From Taxawa tesnikishii (nom. ined.) (taxonomy: Eukaryota; Ascomycota; Dothideomycetes; Dothideales): a stretch of DNA of 64,000 bases. Shown here piece by piece: positions 60,600-64,000 of the stretch; positions within the stretch are counted from its first letter, which is position 1; every line of letters starts with the position of its first letter. The stretch covers positions 620,001 through 684,000 of the forward strand of contig JAPDRO010000014.1 of assembly GCA_030247885.1 (NCBI GenBank). The letters run 5' to 3'. The notes under the pieces are model-generated. The model had not been told where the DNA came from and did not search any database. It saw only the letters and a program-made list of their open reading frames with translations. A program made the translations under genes and the position numbers.

Positions 60600-62033
60600 C
60601 TACTGTGCAACCTCTCGCGCTTTGACCGAACAAGAACAATGTCGGAGGCTGGATCTGCCCCCACCGTCTTCTGAAAAAATGAACGATCCATTGAGCTCTC
60701 CGAGCAAGCATTCTTGTTTTGCAATTTCTGTCCTCCGCTTCAGATGTCCGACGTGAGCCGGATTTTCGCATGAAACGTCCCTTCCCTCCTCTCCCCTGCC
60801 CATAACATCACCGGCTCTCGATCCAAACACTCTCAGCTCTACCTCCGGAACCGTCGTATTCTCTGCACACCTGGGACGGAGGGGAGTGCGGTTGACACCG
60901 GCTTGCGCGGTCTGGGTCTCACGGAGGTCGATCTCGCTCTCGCTGTCCTCCAAATCCGGTGCAGCTGTCTCGACCTCGGTTTCAGCAGCCGTTTTCGCCG
61001 AACTTTCTGATAGGGCTAGCGCTCCGAAGTATGCGACGTTTGGTGTTGCGTCTGCTTCAATTCTTGCGGAGGTGGAGGAGTACCATGCGCTGACCCGGCT
61101 CGAGCTGTCTTCCGCGTCGATGGCAGGGTCCCAATATCCGGATGACGATCCGGGTTGCTGCGTTGGGACCTCTTGTGATTCGCAGGATCCGGCGTCCCAG
61201 CTGCTGGCGTAGTCTTCACTATTCTCATATAATAAATAGATTGTGTCGACGGCGGATGCCGTCCTCCAGCAGCTCCCTCTGACCGCCGCAAGCTGTTGCA
61301 CGTCTTCCTCCGTGACGACGGAAGGGTCGAAGGCTGTATTTGCTGCGCTTTCTTTCGCCTCGTCCGTCTCCGCCAGAGCATCACCTTCCATCGCTATAAC
61401 ATCGATTTTCCTCCGCAGCGGACTCCCACCATTGCACTTGCGACTTCTCACCACCGGTGGTTTCGTGTTCAGGATACTCTTTTCCCATGGAAAGCCGCGG
61501 TCAGCTTTCCACTTCAGACGTTGGTATTCCTCGTCCAATTCCTGCGTACGTTGCCGTGCTTTCCCCACACGACGTTCCACCCGCTCCGTATTGTCTCTCT
61601 TTGTCACGGCATCCGCCCTGTCTTCCTCCCCTTCAGCCCCGTCATATTCTCCCCGAGCCTGTCCCCATTCTCGTTGACCTCCTTCGAGCTCCGCCGCAGC
61701 AAGCAGTCTCCGTGCACCGTCAAGTCTTCTCTCCCATTCCGCTTTGAAAGCTGTCAGTTGGCAGCGCCCGCACTCCCCATCCCCCTTGAAGATCAGCGTC
61801 GGTGGGCTCCTGCACGCAGGCAGATCCGGTTTTAGCTTTGCAGACTGCGCGGAGCCTGTGGGAAGACTCCTCCAAGCCGACCGACCGCAACGCGGAAAGT
61901 CGGCCTCCGATCCGGTAGACTGGTGGGTGTCCAAAGTGAGAGCTGAACGTGTACCGTAAACGCCGCGGCAAGTGCTCGTCCGGAACGAGATCTTGTGTCC
62001 GCAGGCATAGTCGATTCTTGTAGTGCGGCACAT
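60600..62033 (-). CDS. Uncharacterised coiled-coil protein with an N-terminal Cys/His-rich region
   Basis: Single-exon frame of 477 residues. The first 90 residues hold spaced cysteines and a histidine (MCRTTRIDYACGHKISFRTS, then GECGRCQL) of the type seen in many fungal orphan proteins that begin with a short YxCGH motif, possibly a zinc site. Residues about 95-190 are strongly charged and helical (ERRLDGARRLLAAAELEGGQ, RTQELDEEYQRLKWKADRGF), suggesting a coiled coil. The C-terminal half is acidic, Ser/Ala-rich and likely disordered. No family function is known to me. Full-length openness and plausible composition support it, but the last 60 residues are less convincing and the frame could change there. 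Confidence 0.6.
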   Translation of the reverse strand: MCRTTRIDYACGHKISFRTSTCRGVYGTRSALTLDTHQSTGSEADFPRCGRSAWRSLPTGSAQSAKLKPDLPACRSPPTLIFKGDGECGRCQLTAFKAEWERRLDGARRLLAAAELEGGQREWGQARGEYDGAEGEEDRADAVTKRDNTERVERRVGKARQRTQELDEEYQRLKWKADRGFPWEKSILNTKPPVVRSRKCNGGSPLRRKIDVIAMEGDALAETDEAKESAANTAFDPSVVTEEDVQQLAAVRGSCWRTASAVDTIYLLYENSEDYASSWDAGSCESQEVPTQQPGSSSGYWDPAIDAEDSSSRVSAWYSSTSARIEADATPNVAYFGALALSESSAKTAAETEVETAAPDLEDSESEIDLRETQTAQAGVNRTPLRPRCAENTTVPEVELRVFGSRAGDVMGRGEEGRDVSCENPAHVGHLKRRTEIAKQECLLGELNGSFIFSEDGGGRSSLRHCSCSVKAREVAQ

Positions 62034-62979
62034 GGTGGCTCTTGCTCCGTAGACTTGATGCTGGTATTGATGATGGGCTACGTAGTGATGTTGAAGTGAG
62101 AAGAATGAGATAGCCGTCCCAGTTTCTCAGACTGGTGAGTGTGAGAGAGGTGATGTGGTAAGGTCTCAGCTGATGTTCGAGCTGACACAGTGACGGGCAC
62201 GAGCAAGGCCTGTGATAAGATGTCAGCCGTGGGCTAGCCATGACACACAACGATACGTGGCACATGTGCTGATTCAGATGCGTGAACGATTCAGGTCTTA
62301 GACATCAAGCTCGGCTCGCTCAATGATTGCGATGTTCTCCGGTCGGGCTTGTGCAAGTAGTGAGAGATGCAGCTTTAGGACGTGTGATAACGGCTCAGCC
62401 AGTGCCCGACAAAACAATGGTATTTCTTTGACTGAATTTGATGGGACGGGTTGGGCAAAATCCTGAGTGGAAGAGTTCCCGATTGTATGCCGGGTAAGCG
62501 ATACCAGAATCGTTCTTGCCTGAAGCAGCGGTCAACAAAAGTCCACGGGTAACCGCTTCCGCGCGTGGCACTGGCACCTGCTCACGAGACCTAGCCATGA
62601 CGAATGTGGCCTGCCGATATCTGCTTGAGGGGGCATTGTTGCAGGGGAGGGAGCACGGTAGAACGAAACGCAAAACACAATGTGTGCAAACGCACAATAG
62701 ACAGCGCAACGGTGAAGCACAGAAGAAAGCGTCATGCTTGTGTTGGCTGCAGTCGTCAAAAGCGGCAAAGAGAAAACCACCGGAACTCCTTCGCCACAAA
62801 GTGAAGTTCGGACCAGCCAATCAGGCGTGACCAACGCCAGTCCCCCATCTCGTCAACGCCGTGCTCTGCCCATTCTGTTCTACTCCGGCATGTCTCTCCT
62901 GCCTTGTCCGTGGCCGAAAGCGGCATTGGAGAGGCCATTATACAATATCACCCAAGCCTTGTAAAACGTTCACAACGAA

Positions 62980-63019
<40 letters not shown>

Positions 63020-63053
63020 AAAAGAAGAACAGTAAAACAAGCGGACTGCAGTA
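62034..63053. other. Intergenic: promoter of the coiled-coil gene and 3' flank of the right-edge gene
   Basis: About 1 kb with no recognised gene. It ends in an AAAG microsatellite next to the stop codon of the right-edge gene. Confidence 0.5.
62979..63022. repeat. (AAAG)n microsatellite
   Basis: About ten AAAG units, some 30-75 nt beyond the stop codon of the minus-strand right-edge gene, so probably within its 3' UTR as (CTTT)n. Confidence 0.9.
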
Positions 63054-64000
63054 TTAGTATCTCACAATCGGGCTTCCGGCAGTCTGATCCTCGACCATGA
63101 CGCCATCCTTGATTCCTAGTTTCTCTAACTGCTCCATCCACGTCATCGGTTTCTTCTGCTTCTGCTTCCCCAAACTCCACCACTTCCTGTCCTTGGGCGG
63201 CACGGGCGGAGGGCTGGCGTAGCTCTTGATGTCCATCACGTTGGAGTGTTTGGTGTCGTATGCTGCCGCTTTGGCAGTGTCGATGCTCAGCTTGGTAGCG
63301 CTGGGTTTCCTGAGACCGACGGTGACTCCCGACCCTCCACTCTGGGCCACGTTGGTCGTGGTGCCGAACGAGGCATTTGTGCATGGAGAGTTGGAGCCGA
63401 CGGAGTTGGAATGAGCGCGAGGCGTCCCGAGGGCGAGACCCGAGCTGTTGCGGGAATGCGCGGCGCTGGCGGCCCTGTTCGTGCGGACTGCCGTGCTGGC
63501 GTAAGTATCGAAAGTGCCCTGCTCAGATGCCATCTCTCGGACTTTTCTGCCGAGCTCGGGCGGAATGTCGGCGTGCAGGGACTTGCTTCGACGGCGATAC
63601 TCTACGTCAAGCGTGTTTGTGGGAACGAGGGCGCCATGGTCGAAATCTCCAGCAGTGGGGGATCCGGAGGGAACATAGACTGCCGGGTTCGCATTAATCT
63701 TGGATGGCTTGTGCTTGGGGCGAACGACTGTACTAGCGTTGCTGCTTTCCCTTTTCTGCGCTGCCGGCGAACCGAGACGGGCAGAGATGATTTCTTCCTT
63801 TTCGTCGACCGGCGATTGGGCATCCTCTGCCCGTGCCCCATACCTTGACTTAGAACGCGGGTTCCACAGATTGGCGATATGGCGCGTTTTTGCCGGTTCT
63901 TCTTCCTTCCACTGATCCAAGCCGGGCAGTGGAGGCAGCTCCCGGTTGAGGTTGACGTCTGTCTTGGATGCCTCTCCGTTGCGGGTCTCGCTTCTGCCTC
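63054..64000 (-). CDS. Conserved fungal protein, C-terminal part, runs off the right edge
   Basis: The frame is open from the window edge to the stop at 63054-63056 (about 315 residues seen); the true start lies beyond 64000, since upstream codons (LNRELPPLPGLDQWKEEEP) continue the protein. The sequence is largely disordered and Ser/Pro-rich (HIANLWNPRSKSRYG, RRRSKSLHADIPPELGRKVR). It ends in a conserved block: PPPVPPKDRKWWSLGKQKQK, then TWMEQLEKLGIKDGVMVED and SPIVRY. I recall this C-terminal pattern from hypothetical proteins of filamentous ascomycetes but know no function for it. Confidence 0.7.
   Translation of the reverse strand, partial: GRSETRNGEASKTDVNLNRELPPLPGLDQWKEEEPAKTRHIANLWNPRSKSRYGARAEDAQSPVDEKEEIISARLGSPAAQKRESSNASTVVRPKHKPSKINANPAVYVPSGSPTAGDFDHGALVPTNTLDVEYRRRSKSLHADIPPELGRKVREMASEQGTFDTYASTAVRTNRAASAAHSRNSSGLALGTPRAHSNSVGSNSPCTNASFGTTTNVAQSGGSGVTVGLRKPSATKLSIDTAKAAAYDTKHSNVMDIKSYASPPPVPPKDRKWWSLGKQKQKKPMTWMEQLEKLGIKDGVMVEDQTAGSPIVRY

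Noticed and set aside
1-64000. RIP-degraded transposons, LTR elements, CRISPR arrays or a biosynthetic cluster
   Set aside because: No AT-rich degraded blocks, terminal repeats, reverse transcriptase or transposase text, spaced direct repeats, or NRPS/PKS/terpene genes were seen.

Overview
The window comes from a filamentous ascomycete. The evidence is short spliceosomal introns (about 45 to 260 nt, GTATGT/GTAAGT/GTGAGT-type donors, CTAAC-type branch points just before the acceptor), fungal-only families (coronin with a C-terminal coiled coil, HET-domain protein, Pth11-like rhodopsin-domain protein, DHA1 transporter) and moderate GC. A dothideomycete-like lineage is my guess from the flavour of the proteins; the sequence alone does not prove it.

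Layout. 1-8 kb (minus strand): a small glycine-rich protein, a D-xylose reductase, Sec61 beta and a conserved fungal protein ending in GVQASVWG. 8-16 kb: mostly gene-free, holding a short F-box protein, a four-TM membrane protein and a possible decayed gene at 15.2-15.8 kb. 16-26 kb: coronin (minus) back to back with a GPI-anchored GH29 alpha-L-fucosidase (plus), PHF5A/Rds3 (minus) and a fungal transcription-factor-like gene (plus). 27-41 kb: Mediator subunit Med12 (plus), the ALG5 glucosyltransferase, a DHA1 transporter and a GFA-type enzyme (all minus). 40-54 kb: mitochondrial EF-G2 (minus) divergent from retromer Vps17 (plus), then a giant USP34-like deubiquitinase (plus). 54-64 kb: a Pth11-like receptor (minus), an intron-containing tRNA-Val, a broken HET-domain gene (plus), an orphan coiled-coil protein and the 3' end of a conserved gene running off the right edge (both minus). 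Most are unlinked housekeeping genes. I see no biosynthetic cluster, mobile element, CRISPR array or recognisable novel multi-gene system.

The most important observation concerns data quality. At least nine otherwise well conserved genes lose their reading frame by exactly one base, nearly always at a short homopolymer run. Once that base is allowed for, almost every exon phase closes exactly and protein lengths match the families. I read this as systematic homopolymer miscalling in the assembly rather than mass pseudogenisation. The HET gene also has an in-frame stop and is probably truly dead. Exon limits below are hand-inferred from splice signals, phase and protein conservation.
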